64,000 nt of DNA, from positions 1,612,001-1,676,000 of the forward strand of contig NC_091272.1 in the NCBI RefSeq assembly GCF_042100115.1. The letters are read 5' to 3'. Source of the DNA: Alternaria dauci (lineage: Eukaryota > Ascomycota > Dothideomycetes > Pleosporales > Pleosporaceae). Each line of letters begins with the position of its first letter. Position 1 is the first letter of the stretch. The notes below the pieces were generated by a model. The model did not search any database, was not told the DNA's origin, and saw nothing but the letters and a program-made list of their open reading frames with translations. Made by a program: the position numbers and the translations under genes. Of this stretch, positions 13,057 to 25,679 are shown in pieces.

Positions 13057-14599
13057 TTACAAGAGCATCTTCCTGGGGTCCTCAATGTACTCCTTGACCT
13101 TGACCAGGAAAGTGACAGCTTCCCTTCCGTCGAGCAGTCGGTGGTCGTATGTGAGCGCAAGGTACATCATCGGCCTGATCTCGACCTTTCCGTTGATAGC
13201 GACCGGCTTCTCCTTGATGGCGTGCAGACCAAGCACAGCGGTCTGGGGAAGGTTGATGATGGGAGTACCCATTAGACTGCCAAAGACACCGCCGTTGGAG
13301 ATGGTAAAGGTACCACCAGCCATGTCTTCAATGGTGAGCTTGTTGTCGCGCGCCTTCTTGCCAAGATCAGCAATGGCCTTCTCAATGCCGACCATGTCCA
13401 TGCTCTCAGCGTTCCTGACAACGGGGGTGACGAGTCCCTTCTCGGTGGCGACGGCAACGGAGATGTCGACGTAGTCGCGGTAGACAATGGTGTCACCGCC
13501 GTTGGGGCCCTCGATGGAAGCGTTGACAGCAGGTACGTCGCGTGCGGCGAGGATGCAGGCGCGCGAGAAGGCGGACATGAAACCAAGCTTGACGCCCTTG
13601 TTCTTGAGAATCTCGTCCTTGTAGAGCTTGCGGAACTCCATGATGGACGACATGTCGACCTCGTTGAACGTGGTCAGCGAGGCGGCAGTGTTTTGCGACT
13701 GCTTCAAGCGCTCAGCGATGCGGAGGCGCATGCGGTTCATCTTGACCTACAGCGCTGTTAGTACAAGTGTCTCCATGTGCACGAGGGTACATACGCGGCG
13801 CTCCTCACGGCTGCCAGGTGTGGCTGGCTTGGACTCCTCTGGCTTGGACTCCTTCTTGGGAGGTGCGGGCTTGGACTCCTGCTTGGGCGGCTGAGGCTTC
13901 TCTTCTTGCTTGGGAGGCTCAGGTTTTGACTCCTCCTTTGGCTGAGGCTGAGACTGCTCCTGCTGGCCTTCGGGTTGCGATGCAGTCTCCTGGTCCTTGG
14001 ATGCGGGTTCCTTTGGCTGCTCGGTGGCCTCCTTCTTTCCGCCCTCTGGAGCAGCACCAGCCTCAAGCTTTACGATTTCCTGTCCAACGGTGACGGTGTC
14101 CTCCTCGTTGACGAGGAATTCCTTGATGGTACCAGCCTCGGGCGCGTTGACGGCAACGTCGATCTTGTCGGTCTCAATGGTAGCGATCTCTTCATCCTGC
14201 TCAACGTAGTCGCCGACCTCTGCATGTTGTGAGCTGGTGGGTTATTTATTTCAACAGGGGAGACGCACGTTTTGACCACTGCTTCAGGGTTCCCTCTGTG
14301 ATCGACTCGGCCATCTCAGGCACCTTGACGATGGTGTCGGCATAGCTTCTTGTCTGCTCGAGGGACCATAGGCGTTGCGAAGACAGCTGAGCAGGCCGTC
14401 TGTAAACCGTCAGTGGTGGGCATGTTGATGTATAGGGATTTTAATAGTACCTTGAGGCTTGACCGAGGAGACCGGTCGAGTTTGCTTTGGAGACGGCGGA
14501 ATAGCTGCGCGCGGCTGGAATGGCTCGTGGGCTTGCGCGCAAAGCTCGCACAGAGCGCATAGCCGCCGGTAGACGGCGTAGACACTGCTGGCCGGACAT
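13057..14599 (-). CDS. KGD2: Dihydrolipoamide succinyltransferase, E2 of 2-oxoglutarate dehydrogenase
   Basis: Four exons on the minus strand (14451-14599, 14269-14399, 13795-14219, 13057-13746), 464 aa. It is the mitochondrial TCA-cycle E2 subunit that transfers succinyl groups to CoA. The N-terminus is Arg/Ala/Ser-rich without acids, a likely presequence, and [20 protein letters not shown] then begins the lipoyl domain. The lipoylated lysine is K112 in ETDKIDV. A long Lys/Pro/Glu/Gln linker with repeated [12 protein letters not shown] units follows. The C-terminal catalytic domain ends with [12 protein letters not shown] (His437, Asp441). No peripheral subunit-binding domain is seen, as usual for eukaryotic E2o. 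The first exon is divergent from the complex I gene at 14903. Confidence 0.95.
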
Positions 14600-14902
14600 G
14601 ATGGGTAGCCAAGCGAAGAAGGGGAAAAAAGAAAAATCCGAATGCGTGCGAGAGCGATGGACAGCTTCGAGCGAGCGAAGTCTTGCGTGCGAGTCCTCCT
14701 GAGGCAATTGTATGGTACTGAAGCAGGCACAGGGCACCAGTTCTGACGTCTCGGAAGCCACTCTCCGTCACAGGCACAAGTGCCAAGCCCGCGACCTCAC
14801 GCGGCCCTCACCAAAGCCATCTGCGACAACAGCGAGGCATTGCGGCCACGAACCACGTTTCTCCCTTCCGCCACACGCAGCACTGGAAGGGCCATTGCCG
14901 TC
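14600..14902. promoter_or_regulatory. Bidirectional promoter KGD2 / complex I LYR subunit
   Basis: 303 bp lie between the two start codons, so both promoters and both 5' UTRs must fit in it. No TATA box is evident. A shared regulator is plausible since both products are mitochondrial respiratory proteins, but no site was recognised. Confidence 0.55.
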
Positions 14903-15459
14903 ATGAGCTCCAAGATACACGTCCTGTACGCCAAACCCTCGCCCTGCTACGCGCACAAACTGACGCTGCCGCAGACGCCTCTACAGGCGGTCCCTCAAGC
15001 TCGCCCTCGACTGGAGCGTCCACCGGTACCTCTGGCGCGGACAGGCCCTGTACATCCGCGAACTGTTCGAGGCCAAGCGAAATGTTACTGAGCCGCGACA
15101 GATGAGGGTGCGTCTCCCTGTTCCACCACGGCCATTACGTCGACAACCCGACACACATTACAGCTACACAGGGGACTCTGCTGATGAGTCGCATTAGGAA
15201 CTGATCAAGGAGACGGAGAACCTGCTCGAGAAGTGGAAGCACCCGGACCCTTACCGCCCACCCACGGCTCCTGGAGGTTCGTTGCTCATGCCCGGATACA
15301 TTTCCGCATCGGCCGCGGATATGACTGTAACTGACGGGTGTTATAGGGTCAAAGTACGAGCGCAACCTGCCTTGCCCAATCATCGATCGTGAGTTCATCA
15401 TCCATCATCTTCACACCATCTGCTAACAACCCCAAGCTCCACCCAAGATGATTTTGTAA
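14903..15459 (+). CDS. NDUFB9: Complex I LYR subunit NDUFB9 (B22)
   Basis: Five small exons reconstructed by frame and splice signals: 14903-14925, 14975-15107, 15198-15276, 15347-15388 and 15437-15459, 99 aa. The first exon is 23 nt. Its donor (ct|gtacgc) joins to acceptor ccgcag to give HVLRLYRRSLKLALDW, containing the LYR motif, and the intron has a good actgac branch site. Downstream come RQMRELIKETENLLEKWKHP and TAPGGSKYERNLPCP, typical of the fungal B22 subunit. LYR proteins bind the mitochondrial acyl carrier protein; in complex I, B22 sits in the peripheral membrane-arm module. Because the longest exon is only 133 nt, the gene is easily missed. Confidence 0.88.
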
Positions 15460-15836
15460 TCGGGGGTATGAGAATGAGTCTGTGTCCACTTGTACATATT
15501 ACAGCGATAGTGCGACCAAACAGTAAATCGCAACAAGAAAGCCAAAATATCCGTTTCTTCCTTCGACGAGACTACCGACTTGAATGACCTGGATGTTTCT
15601 GTCCCTGTTCCGTACTTTCTTCTGCTTCACGACCGTTGCTCACGTTTCCAAGTCCAGCTTCTTACCAGTGATTGCCAATGGCTGCCTGTTAGCCTCACCA
15701 ACATCGCAAAAGCAAACACGTAGCTGTCGACGGTGCAGCAGCAGTTCAGTGCATGTAGTCTTAGATTTGAAAAGAATATTGTGATTTTCACATTAGTTTC
15801 TCCTCATGAAGTGCTGATGAAAGGCCCCCTAGCACT
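15460..15836. other. Intergenic between converging genes
   Basis: 377 bp between the 3' ends of NDUFB9 and GRC3. Nothing beyond T-rich 3' flank sequence is seen. Confidence 0.5.
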
Positions 15837-17915
15837 TCATCCGGTCTGAAACTTCCTCACTCGGCGTATAGTGCTTAAATATCCCATGTCATCTACGAGG
15901 CCCTCCTTTTCAACCCAAAGGGGCATGTCATCGATAGTCTTTGCTGTTTTGGTCGCCTCTCCCTGTGCATATGCGTCCTCCAGGAATACCCAATCCGGCA
16001 CGTCACCGCATCCACCGACAAATATGGTCCTCTCGGGCGACAGGTTGTACAACAGAGGCTCGTGTGTGTTTGGCACCAGCACTTCTACTACCTTCTTTTC
16101 AGGGTTGAAGCCCCTAATCAACGCTGTGCAAACTAGTCTCGTCGTTCGGGGATCCAGCGGTTCTACCATGCCTGTGCGCTCAGACTCTGGAAGATATGGA
16201 ATCCCAAATTTCCGTGTCCTGGGGAGCGAGCCATGTGACGAAGGAACAGCAGACGACGTGGATTGGATGATTTGAACAATGGATCCATTCAGTGCATGCA
16301 ACAACGAGGATGGCTCGACTGGCTCGGAGTACATTGCGAAAGCAACCACATCCTGTTCTCGCTCGGCGGTTTCTTTGTAGCAAAACTCCCAGGGTACCAG
16401 CTGTGAAAGAGGATCTGGCGTCCAACTGAGAACTTGGGGCTGACCCGGGCTCGTACTGCTTGATTTGAGATGGAAGTAGGATTGCATTTGCATAGCGCTT
16501 AATTCATTCTCCGACCTTATAGGGACTGACTGAGGCTGTTGCGCAGTGACCTCATAGACTGTGCCGTGGTATTGCGACGCAGATGTCTGGAGCAAGTGCA
16601 GCCGTGCCGCAGTTTCAGTGTCGATGGCTCGTGTATCGCTGAGGTGTATGACATGATGCGGTTTGATCCTCGCCAACAGTTTGTTTAGCAAGTCAAAATG
16701 TGACGAGTAGAGAAAGCTGGGTGTGTCGATAACTAATGGTAGAGACGGATCTCGAGAGGACAGATTCCTGTATGCCAGGAAGAGATCCTCAACACAGGAG
16801 TGGTAATAGTCGGCATAATTGGCAAAATTCGTAGGAACTGGATGTGCACGGATGACCTCATTCCTGGTCGCTTCTCTCTGGTCTGGTATAACAGAGGGAT
16901 GTGTGAAACTTGGGCCCAGATTCAAGTCTCTCACCACGACGAGAGAGACTTGACCTCCAGGGACGTATTCTTGCTTCTGAGGATCAAGGTCCATCCAACA
17001 TACAGCTGGCACAGATGCAGCGGTTTTGCCTAGTCCTGTAAGGGAGCGATTCACGAGCCGCCTAGCAAAAGTCGATTTCCCCGAGCTAGGTAACCCAGTC
17101 ACAGCGGTGATGGAAGGATTGCTAGCACAGTCCTCAATCGCGCGCAGCCAGTCTTCGGGTGTCATTTCAGGACGTAATGGTCGGGAAAGCGCATCTGCAT
17201 CTGAGTTGGTCACCTAGCAGAAGAGTCAGTTTTTCCATATAATTTCAACTAGTCGTTCTGTTCTATGCGAATTTGATAATGGCCAAGTCGAGCTGTAAAT
17301 GTAAAGAGGTGCACTCACAACACGGAACGATCGATCATTGCGATCGTTCCAGATTCCGTCAAACACTGGACTGATGTGCGCCAGGGATGCGGGTGTCTTG
17401 CAGGTCTTGAACCTTATGTGATTTGTACCATCTAGTCCACGGATTTTGGACATAGGGTGCGTGGCTGGTACGCACACTCGATGAACTTGGTTTTTTTGGC
17501 CATCACGATTGACTGTTCCAATATTGGCACCATTGATGTTGACGGCGCCTTTCAGAACCAACAAGTCAAAACAGCCGATCAACGTGATAGTTGCATGCTT
17601 GTTCAGATTGATGGTGAGTTCAGTGTCGGTGTCTGAGAGGATGTTTTGTGGCTCGTTGCGCCAGTTGCAAAGTTTGAGATTGCGCTGGACAGGCACGTGT
17701 TGTTCCTCTTCCTCTTCCTCTTCCTGTTCTGATTTTCCATCTTGGAGTAATGGACTTGCGGGTACAGGAATCTGCTCAAGCGTGACTTTGGGTGTATTTA
17801 CGACTTTAGCTGCGGCTTCCGTTCGCAGTCGAGCTGCCGCAATCGCAGTGAGTGGCTTTCCGCCGACAAATCCGGCTGCATTCGCATCCTCTCCTCTCTT
17901 TCGTTTCCCCGACAT
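15837..17915 (-). CDS. GRC3: Polynucleotide 5'-hydroxyl kinase Grc3
   Basis: Two exons on the minus strand (17319-17915, 15837-17213), 657 aa. It starts MSGKRKRGEDAN; an in-frame ATG 45 nt upstream is a less likely start. The N-terminal half has NWRNEPQNIL and beta-rich sequence typical of the Clp1/Grc3 N-domain. The Walker A loop is GLPSSGKST at residues 239-247. WMDLDPQKQEYVPGGQ follows, as in the Clp1_P kinase domain. Grc3 works with the nuclease Las1 to cut ITS2 and phosphorylate the 5' end during 60S maturation, and is linked to Pol I termination. It is divergent from RPA34, 102 bp away, which also serves rRNA synthesis. Confidence 0.92.
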
Positions 17916-18017
17916 GCTGATTTTCGATGTTAATGCTGGTGTTCTGCATCTGTTCATCATCTCAACGACCAGGCCAATGATTTTTGGCGCGCTAGCATCT
18001 GATTAGGACTAGCGGCG
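17916..18017. promoter_or_regulatory. Short bidirectional promoter GRC3 / RPA34
   Basis: Only 102 bp lie between start codons of two ribosome-biogenesis genes on opposite strands. The gap contains tgatttttgg and catcatctcaac segments, but I could not match a complete RRPE or PAC element. The 5' UTRs must be very short or overlap. Confidence 0.6.
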
Positions 18018-19453
18018 ATGCGGCTCTTCTCCGCCCGAGCGCGACAGACCGCGGCGCAAAAAAGTTACGAACTTGGACTTTCTCGTCGCAAAGAGCATGG
18101 CTTCACACACACCATGAAGGACACACACAAAACCAAGGTGCCGCTGCCAGGCTCCAAGCAGAAGCCGAAACCTCAGAACGCCACATCGAAAGCGCCATTA
18201 AGCCAAGAATTTGTCGACAGCGACAGTGATTCTCCCAGTGAGAGCACCGCGCAGTCCAAGAAGGTCGAGAAGCCGAAAGCAACTATCGGTATCCACGTGA
18301 ACGGCGTTCCGAAAGCCAAGTCCAAGCCTAGCAAGAAAGACGTGCCCGCCTCCAAATCCACGTCCAAGTCAAAGGTTTCGCCCAAGAAACCAGCATCCAA
18401 GCATGTCGCAACCAAAGAGGACGTCGCAGACTTGTCGAGCTCAGAAATAAGCGACGACGACGCGCCGACCAGGGACATCCAGACGAAGCTTCCGGGCAAC
18501 AAGAAGAGCAAAGATGTATCCAGCGACAGCGACAGCGACAGCACAAGCAGCTCAGACACCTCCAGTGACGACTCAGACATAGATGACGCGCCGCAACCAA
18601 CACCCACACCAGCTCAAACACAGCCGCCACCCCCAGCACAACCACAATCACATGCAGTTGATTTTCGACCGACACAGGCCTACGTGCCCCCGAAAGGATT
18701 TAATCCAGTCGCGTTGAACGACAAGACCATTTCCAAGTCGACAGGCTTATTCGATAATCTAGAAGGAAAGCAGATATGGCACATTACCGCTCCAGCAGGC
18801 GTCTCCTTGAAGGATCTGAGCGAGCTTGCCATGGACAAGGCTATGAAGGGCGATACTGTATTGAGTTACAAAGGCACTGACTATGGATTGTCTCAGACTG
18901 AAAAGAGCGAAGATGGCACTCGGGAGGTTTTGTTGCCTCGCAAAAACGGCATGGAGCCTGGTTTGTTCACCAAATGCTGCTTATGTTGGTTGTACTGACC
19001 CGGCTAGTCTCTACGCGGATATCACATACATTACGCTTACGATCGGTCGTGCGACTTCCTCACCTCAGCACAAAACAAGCAGACCAGAATACGGGTTCAG
19101 AAGCGGCCGCCTCGATAACACGATCGACTATCCGTGCACCACGACCACAGGTCACAGGACTGAAGATGCGTTTCCTTCCCACTGGCTTTCATGGCAATGA
19201 CGCCGGGATTATCGGTGATTCAGATAGCGAGACGGAAGCGCCACGGCAGACTGCGGGACTTGGGATGCCGAATGGACTCAATCTACCCTCCAAGAAGCCA
19301 AAGAGGAAACACGCTGACGTTAATGGTGTTGATACGCCTGAAGTGCCATCAAAGAAGACCAAGAAGCACCGGGATCCAGAGGAGACCAAGAGGAAGGAGG
19401 AAAAGAAAGCGAAGAAGGATAAGAAGCGGGCGAAGGAAGCGGCAATGGCTTGA
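18018..19453 (+). CDS. RPA34: RNA polymerase I subunit RPA34 (RPA34.5)
   Basis: Two exons, 18018-18960 and 19008-19453, 462 aa. A long charged N-terminal region with Ser/Asp runs (SSDSDSDSTSSSDTSS) leads to the conserved core QIWHITAPAGVSLKDLSELA, then KGTDYGL. The intron joins GMEPG to VSTRISHTLRLRSVVRLPHL, followed by IRAPRPQVTGLKMRFLPTGF. The C-terminus is a Lys-rich tail (KEEKKAKKDKKRAK). Rpa34 dimerises with Rpa49 as a TFIIF-like module of Pol I in the nucleolus. A second in-frame ATG at 18114 is a possible alternative start, because the first 32 residues show no conserved feature. Confidence 0.87.
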
Positions 19454-20183
19454 GAAACGCTTCACGACTACTTGAACCAGCATGGCATCCATGCACACAA
19501 AATCTTCATACCAGAGAGCGCGTGCAGTCAGAGACAACATCTGTGCTGCTCCGCTGGGCCGGTACATACACTCTACATCACATACGTATACATGTATCGG
19601 AACACCCTCAGCAACAACGCTGGCACGTCGAAAGGCCATGAGCGTCTAGCGAGAGTCAAAATGAGCATTGATCTGTGGAAGGGTAGTACTTGGTAGGGCC
19701 AGTCTGTAGCATCAGGCTATGCCACAATAAAGATGTACACTTGTTACTTTTTCCTCATTATTTCAAGGTTCGCAGTCTGGACTATGTGGATGGTCTGTGT
19801 GTTTATGATGAACTGCGCACGCTGAAGCATTCAATAATCAACACAGACATGGCAGACAAATCAGGCACCCGCGCGGTCCAAACACAAAGGCATCTAATAT
19901 CACATCAAACCCACATCTGGGTACGGCATGCCCACATGGTCCGGCAGCCAATCCGGTCGGTCTAGGAACGGACCGGCAGAAAGGTAGGGCGACCTGACGA
20001 ATTCATACTAGCGCAAACAACGCGCGCTCTGTTGTCACTCACAGGCGAGTGCAGGGAATCACCGCCCTTGTCGTCAACTTTCACTTCACCGCAGCCTCGG
20101 CAGGTGCACTATGCTGGTGAGCAGGCCTCGCAAATACTCGATACCACGCGACTTCCCCACCCAGCGCGCGCGCACCGGCCCCC
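19454..20183. other. Intergenic, RPA34 3' side and apsB promoter
   Basis: 730 bp in tandem orientation. No gene is supported. The last 100 bp are GC-rich and lead into the apsB start (cccATGgcg). Confidence 0.5.
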
Positions 20184-23100
20184 ATGGCGACAGACAACGC
20201 TCCTGCTTCGAGTGCTGAGGCCTCGCAAACAGACGAACTCGACTCCACACCCTCCACCCCCACGCTGGCACCCACACACCAAAACTCCATGGCGCACGAC
20301 ATCTCAGAGGCCGACGATGTCACGGCCTTTGACCAGCCCGACGCTGATCTGCCGCCCTTGCCAATCGACGAGGAGGAGGAGGATAGCATCATACATCATG
20401 TTATCGAGGAGGAAGACGCGCATAATGACGAGAGCGTCTTCGAGGATCGCGAAATGAAGCGCCAATTGATGGACATTGAATCGAGCTTTATCCCAGAGGC
20501 ACCTATCCACGTCGAAGCACCTCAAGGACCGTCCGGCGTAGACGATACCTACCTATTCGGGGGCTCACCAGGAAATTCCCAACAATCAGCTCGACCTCTC
20601 GACAACGACGCGAGCATGCAGCGAGTAATGAACAACCTGGAAGAATTGACAAAGCCAAAGAAGAAACCCAAAAAGCTTCAAGTACGCAGTGGGAACACAC
20701 CGACCAAGTCGCATTCCAGGAATACTCTTCATAGCAACTCTTCATCCTTTTCCGAGACTCCCACGCCCGCGGACGCTTACAAGACACCTGCTGTAAGACG
20801 CTTGGACTTTGGGGCTGATGACTCGATGGATACGAGCACCGCAACATCGGAAGCTGGGCCTTCCTCACCCGCTGCGCAAGCCGCGCGACGGAGCCGATCG
20901 CGGGTTTCAGCCAGTCAGACTACGGAACAATCAGAGGGGGAGGAGGATGACGAGGCCGAGGAGGACGACTCGCGTCAAGAGGAACAGGCTGTTCCAGGCG
21001 CCCAGCAGAAAGAAGTGGACGTGCGACGGCCGACATCCAGTGCCTCGACAGTAAAAGCTCCCGACTTCTCTCTAGTTGAAGAAGGCTCGTCTCTTACAAA
21101 CGAGAACGAATCTAGCATAGATAGCATAGCTATGCCACCACCACCAGTTCCTGCGACCGCGCAGAAGATCAGCAAGCGACCGAGCTACCTACAGCATCGC
21201 CACTCTAGTCAACGGTCATCCGTATCTTCATTCACTAACCGTTCCGATGCGTCTGGAGACGGCGCAAGCACAGCGAGTCTCGGCGCAGACTATGCCTTGC
21301 AAACTGGTGGCGCAATCCCTCGCTCGAGTGGACCACGAGGGATGAGCCTGGGACTATCACGATTGCCGAGCTTAGGTAGTATCGCTTCGTCAATGTCAGG
21401 ATACAGCGATACCAACCCCTGGGAGAAGGGCCGGAGTATCAGTGCCAACTCTCTGTCTGCTTTCCTCCAGCCAGATAACAGTCTAGGTCGTCTAGATGAG
21501 GAAGCTCCTAACAGCGCAACTCCACCCGAGACACCTCGCGCCCCTAGCGTGCAGCCTGCTGCTCCTACAGACACGGTTATCGCCAGGCATGTTCAAGACA
21601 TACAAGTACCAGACTCTATTGCGCGCGATTTCCGAGCTAAGCACTCGCGGTCGCCAGACAAACGGCACATGGCTACCCCATTCACTCGGAGCAAACACAA
21701 CCTTACCCTAAAGGAACAGAATAGCAAAATTGACAAGCTCAGCAAAGAGAACTTTGATCTCAAACTCAAGATTCATTTCCTCGACCAAGCACTTCAGAAC
21801 CGATCTGATGAGGGAGTCAAGGAGATGATCTCAAAGAACGTCCAACTGCAAACTGACCTTGCGACTGAGAAAAAGGAAAGCCAGTCAATGCGTAAGAAGA
21901 TTCGTGATCTGGAGCGAAGACTCAAAGCTCAGGAGGAAGGTAATGCTAGTTCCAGGGACCTCGGCAGCGGCTCAGAGGATGGAAGAAGTGTTCAGTCGTC
22001 TAGACAAGCGGAGCTGGAGGAGGAGATCGAGTTTCTACGAGAGCGACTGGAATCTACAGAGATCACTGTGGACCAGTGGCAGCAGGAGGCACTCCAGAAA
22101 GAAGCGGACAATCGACGCATGGCTGATTACATCAAGACAATGCGAGAGAAGGGGTCTGGTGAAGACTCTGCTGGTTTTGACGAGGCTATCAATATGTGGA
22201 AAGAAGATTTCGAGGAGGAACGCGCGAGGCGTGAGCAGGTCGAGACTCGTTGTCAGCAAGCAGAGACCGAAAGCGAAAGGCTTCGAGAAGAGCTTGAACG
22301 CTTGAAGGAGCAGAATCAACAAATGCAACAGATGCAACACTCGACGACGAATCATCACTTCAACAGAACCTTGAACAACTCACGGCGCGTTCAGCAATCT
22401 TTTGCTGCCCGTTCCAATTCCGGCTCGGATGGTAATGAGAACACTGCGCCAATCTCGCTTGGCGGCACAAGCAGCACCTTGGTGGAACACCTACAGAGCG
22501 ACAACGAGAAGTTGCAACGGGACCTCCACGCACAAGCCTCTATGCTCACATCAAGGAATCGAGAGAATCTCCGTCTGAGGGAAGAGAACGAAGGCCTGAA
22601 ACTCACAATTCGAAGAGGAGATGCAGGATCGACGGCCGGCGATAGTATTCTGGAGCGCTCCATCTCCCGCAACCACATGAGGTCTGTTTCGAGAGCAAGC
22701 GGCGGGACGCGTTTGACCCAGCAAAGCGATCCTGATCGAGAGGACTTTGAAAGCAAAAATGCTGCTCTGCGAGACGAGCTATCTCAGCTCAAGCTCTCCT
22801 ACAAAGAGCTTGACGACCAGCTCAATGGCCATCTTGATATGCTTGAAACTACTGAAAATAAGGTCAAGGAGCTCGAGAGGGAGATCGAAGCACAGACCGA
22901 AGATCTCCAAGCACTAGCAGGCGAGCGCGACGAAGCACTGGAGCTGCTACAAGACAAAGAGCAGGAATGTGAGGAGCTCAGACAGGAAGCGCTGGATACG
23001 GTTCAAAGGCTAGAGATTGATCTTGAACAGAAGCAAGCGGAACGTGACCGTCTTTACAACGATCTCGAAAATATCACTGAAGACTTCCACGCCCTACAAC

Positions 23101-24987
23101 AAGAAATGAAGAACGTTAGCGAGAGCCTCTTACAGCTCGAGGACGATCGAGACGCAAGCCTACGCAAGATCCAGAACCTTGAAGCTGAGCTCGGAGACGC
23201 CAACGAGGAGTTGAACAGGCAAGACAAGCTTCTTAGTGAAGAAAGGTCGAAGAACGAGCGATTGGATGTCCAGCTTGAGTCTTGCCAGGGTGAGATTGAC
23301 TTCCTGAGAGAAGAACAAGAAGGCGACAAGATCAAGATTGGCGAGCTAGAGTCAGCCCTGAACCACACTCAAGCCACGTTGCAAGAGGCCAGAGAACATT
23401 CTCGAGATCTCGAGGAGCGCATGGCTGAAGAAAGGCAACAACGCGATGCTTTGGAGACGCAAGAGAAGCAAGAGGTGGAGAAGATCATCAATGACCTGAA
23501 CGGTCAATTGACGAAGCTCAAGGAGGACAGCAGGAAGCTACGAAAGAATCTGTCAAGCAAAGAAGTTGAAGCATCCACCTGGAAGCAACGCCATGATGAA
23601 CTGGAGCAGACTCTTCGTGAGTCCCTAGGAAACCTGAACGGGACAAGGTCAAGCCTCTTCAAGGTAAGCAAAGCTATTTCTAGCAGTTGGAGATGCACTA
23701 ACAATCATTTTTCAGGACATTGCAAAGCTTCAACGAGATCTTCAAGCGACTATGCAAGAGCTAGAAGTTGTCAAAGCCGATCTCGCAGAGAAGGACCGTC
23801 TGTTGCGTGCCCGCGACACCCTCCTGGAGAGCGCCGGTCTGGAAAGCCGCCGTCTCTCAGAGATGCTCGAACGCGAACGCCAAGCCCGTCGACAAGATCA
23901 AGCCGCGTTCGAGAACGCCAAACGTGGTCACCAGTCTACTGCCAGGGCAATCCAGCAACACGAATCGAGAGTTCAGGAACTTGAAACTCTTCGTAGCCAG
24001 GATCGCCAGAAACTTCACACTCTGGAGAAACAATATAAGGAGCAACTGCTCGAGCGAAACAATCTGCTCTATGCCCTGTGGAACCGACTATCCACCCTTT
24101 GTGGTGCAGAATGGTCCCGCAACAATGCTCTCATCAATGGAGAACTTACTTCGATGGAACTCATTTCCAGGAACGTTCAAGGCTTCCATAAGAACATCAT
24201 CCTTGCGGTTCGGACTGTGGAGAGTGTCATCGGTGCTTTTAAGCAAAGAATTCGCAACATAGAGAACAATCTCATTCGCGACTACCAAACTCTTGAGCAT
24301 AGCCTGGACGCTCGTTCCAAGCGACTTGATCAGCTTGAGAAGCTTGTCATGGCCCAACGACAGTCGATTGGAAGACCTAGCACTGTTCGCGGAGGTATTG
24401 TTGATCTCAACACCGCAGAACTAAACAAACTGCGTACTGAGAACAAGACTTTACGATCGGAAGTTCAAACCCTCCGTGCCATCACGACCACGACGCAATC
24501 CGGTAATGACGTTATCGTTAGCCGATCGCCATCACGTGCTGCGTCGCCTGTGTCTTCCAAGCGTGCCAGTATGGCACAAACACTGCTGCGTGCTCACTCG
24601 GCTTCTGTGGTCGAGAATTATTCTACTTCATCGACACCTGCGCCAGGCCACCCGTATCCTGCCGCTGGTCCGCTTCAACCTAGTGAGCAGAAGTGGATAC
24701 ATCGACTCAAGGAACTTGAACGGCGGTTGAAGGCTGAGCGTGAAGCGCGACTTCTTGACCGAAGCGGTGCCCGAAAGAGGCTAGAGCAAAAAGTAGAAGA
24801 GAATGCAGATCTGAGGGCTGCGCTCGAAAAAGAGCGGGATCGAAGGGACGAAGATGGTCCTGAAAACATCCAAAGAAGTGCATCTGCAGGCGGCAGTCGC
24901 ATTGGCGGCAGTGGACGTGCCAGTGTGGTTGGCAGCGTGAGACACACTAATGGCAGTGGCAAGGAAAGGGCCGAGGAGATGTATTAG
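20184..24987 (+). CDS. apsB: ApsB/Mto1-like CM1-domain microtubule-organising protein
   Basis: Two exons, 20184-23663 and 23716-24987, about 1583 aa. The first about 490 residues are disordered and Ser/Pro/acid-rich. FTRSKHNLTLKEQNSKIDKL with NFDLKLKIHFLDQAL (about residues 500-545) matches the centrosomin CM1 motif, which binds and activates gamma-tubulin complexes. The rest is almost continuous coiled coil to about residue 1370. It contains NLLYALWNRLSTLCGAEW, typical of fungal ApsB-type proteins. A final coiled coil (KWIHRLKELERRLKAERE) precedes a Gly/Ser-rich end. In Aspergillus, ApsB sits at spindle-pole bodies and septal MTOCs and is needed for nuclear positioning. That localisation is inferred. 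Yeast-type Pcp1/Spc110 is less likely. Confidence 0.88.
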
Positions 24988-25679
24988 TACGTTTCCTATG
25001 TTGATTGTTTCTGTTCTTGTATCAACCATTTTCTTTCCTGGTAGACGTTTTAGAGATTTGCGTTTGTCTCTTTGTCTATCTTTTCTTACGAAATAATGTG
25101 TAACGAGGTTGCTTGGTTGGCGCACGTAGGCACTATGGGTGTATTTCTGGTGGATCAGCATTGCATACCAACTATTAGAGGAGTGGGCGTACAGCATGCT
25201 TTTAATCAACAGTGTTTCCTTACAATTCTTGGTTGATGGCTAATGTTTCCAAGCACTCAGTGTACACATTGAGATCTTCGACTTTACTGACTTCATCCAG
25301 ACAATAGTCTCAGCAGTTGTCGAGCACCACTGAGATACGCTAACGTAGCGCCAGATTGCCTTCACCTGGCTACAAGTCGTTTCTCACTCAAAGAGGTCTT
25401 TTATGACTCTCTAGCTAAGTGCTTCCAATCTCTTCTGGTATCACGAAGCATCGCTACGGCATGTGACACACCACGGCAAACACCGTACTTGCCATCCACG
25501 GCTCACTCACTGGTCCGCGCGCTCGAACCACAATGTAAGGCAGCACCCTCATTCGCTTGCGTTGGCAACACCCCAGCTGCTACTAGTATGTCCTTAAATA
25601 TTTGAGCTGTTCTCTCACCACCACCGTTGTTGCATACGATACATAGGATATTGAGATACACTTTTGCAAGATTAAAATC
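24988..25679. other. Intergenic
   Basis: 692 bp between two plus-strand genes. Nothing beyond 3' and 5' flanks is recognised. The last about 90 bp contain tccttaaatatttgagc, a possible TATA-like element for the next gene. Confidence 0.45.
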
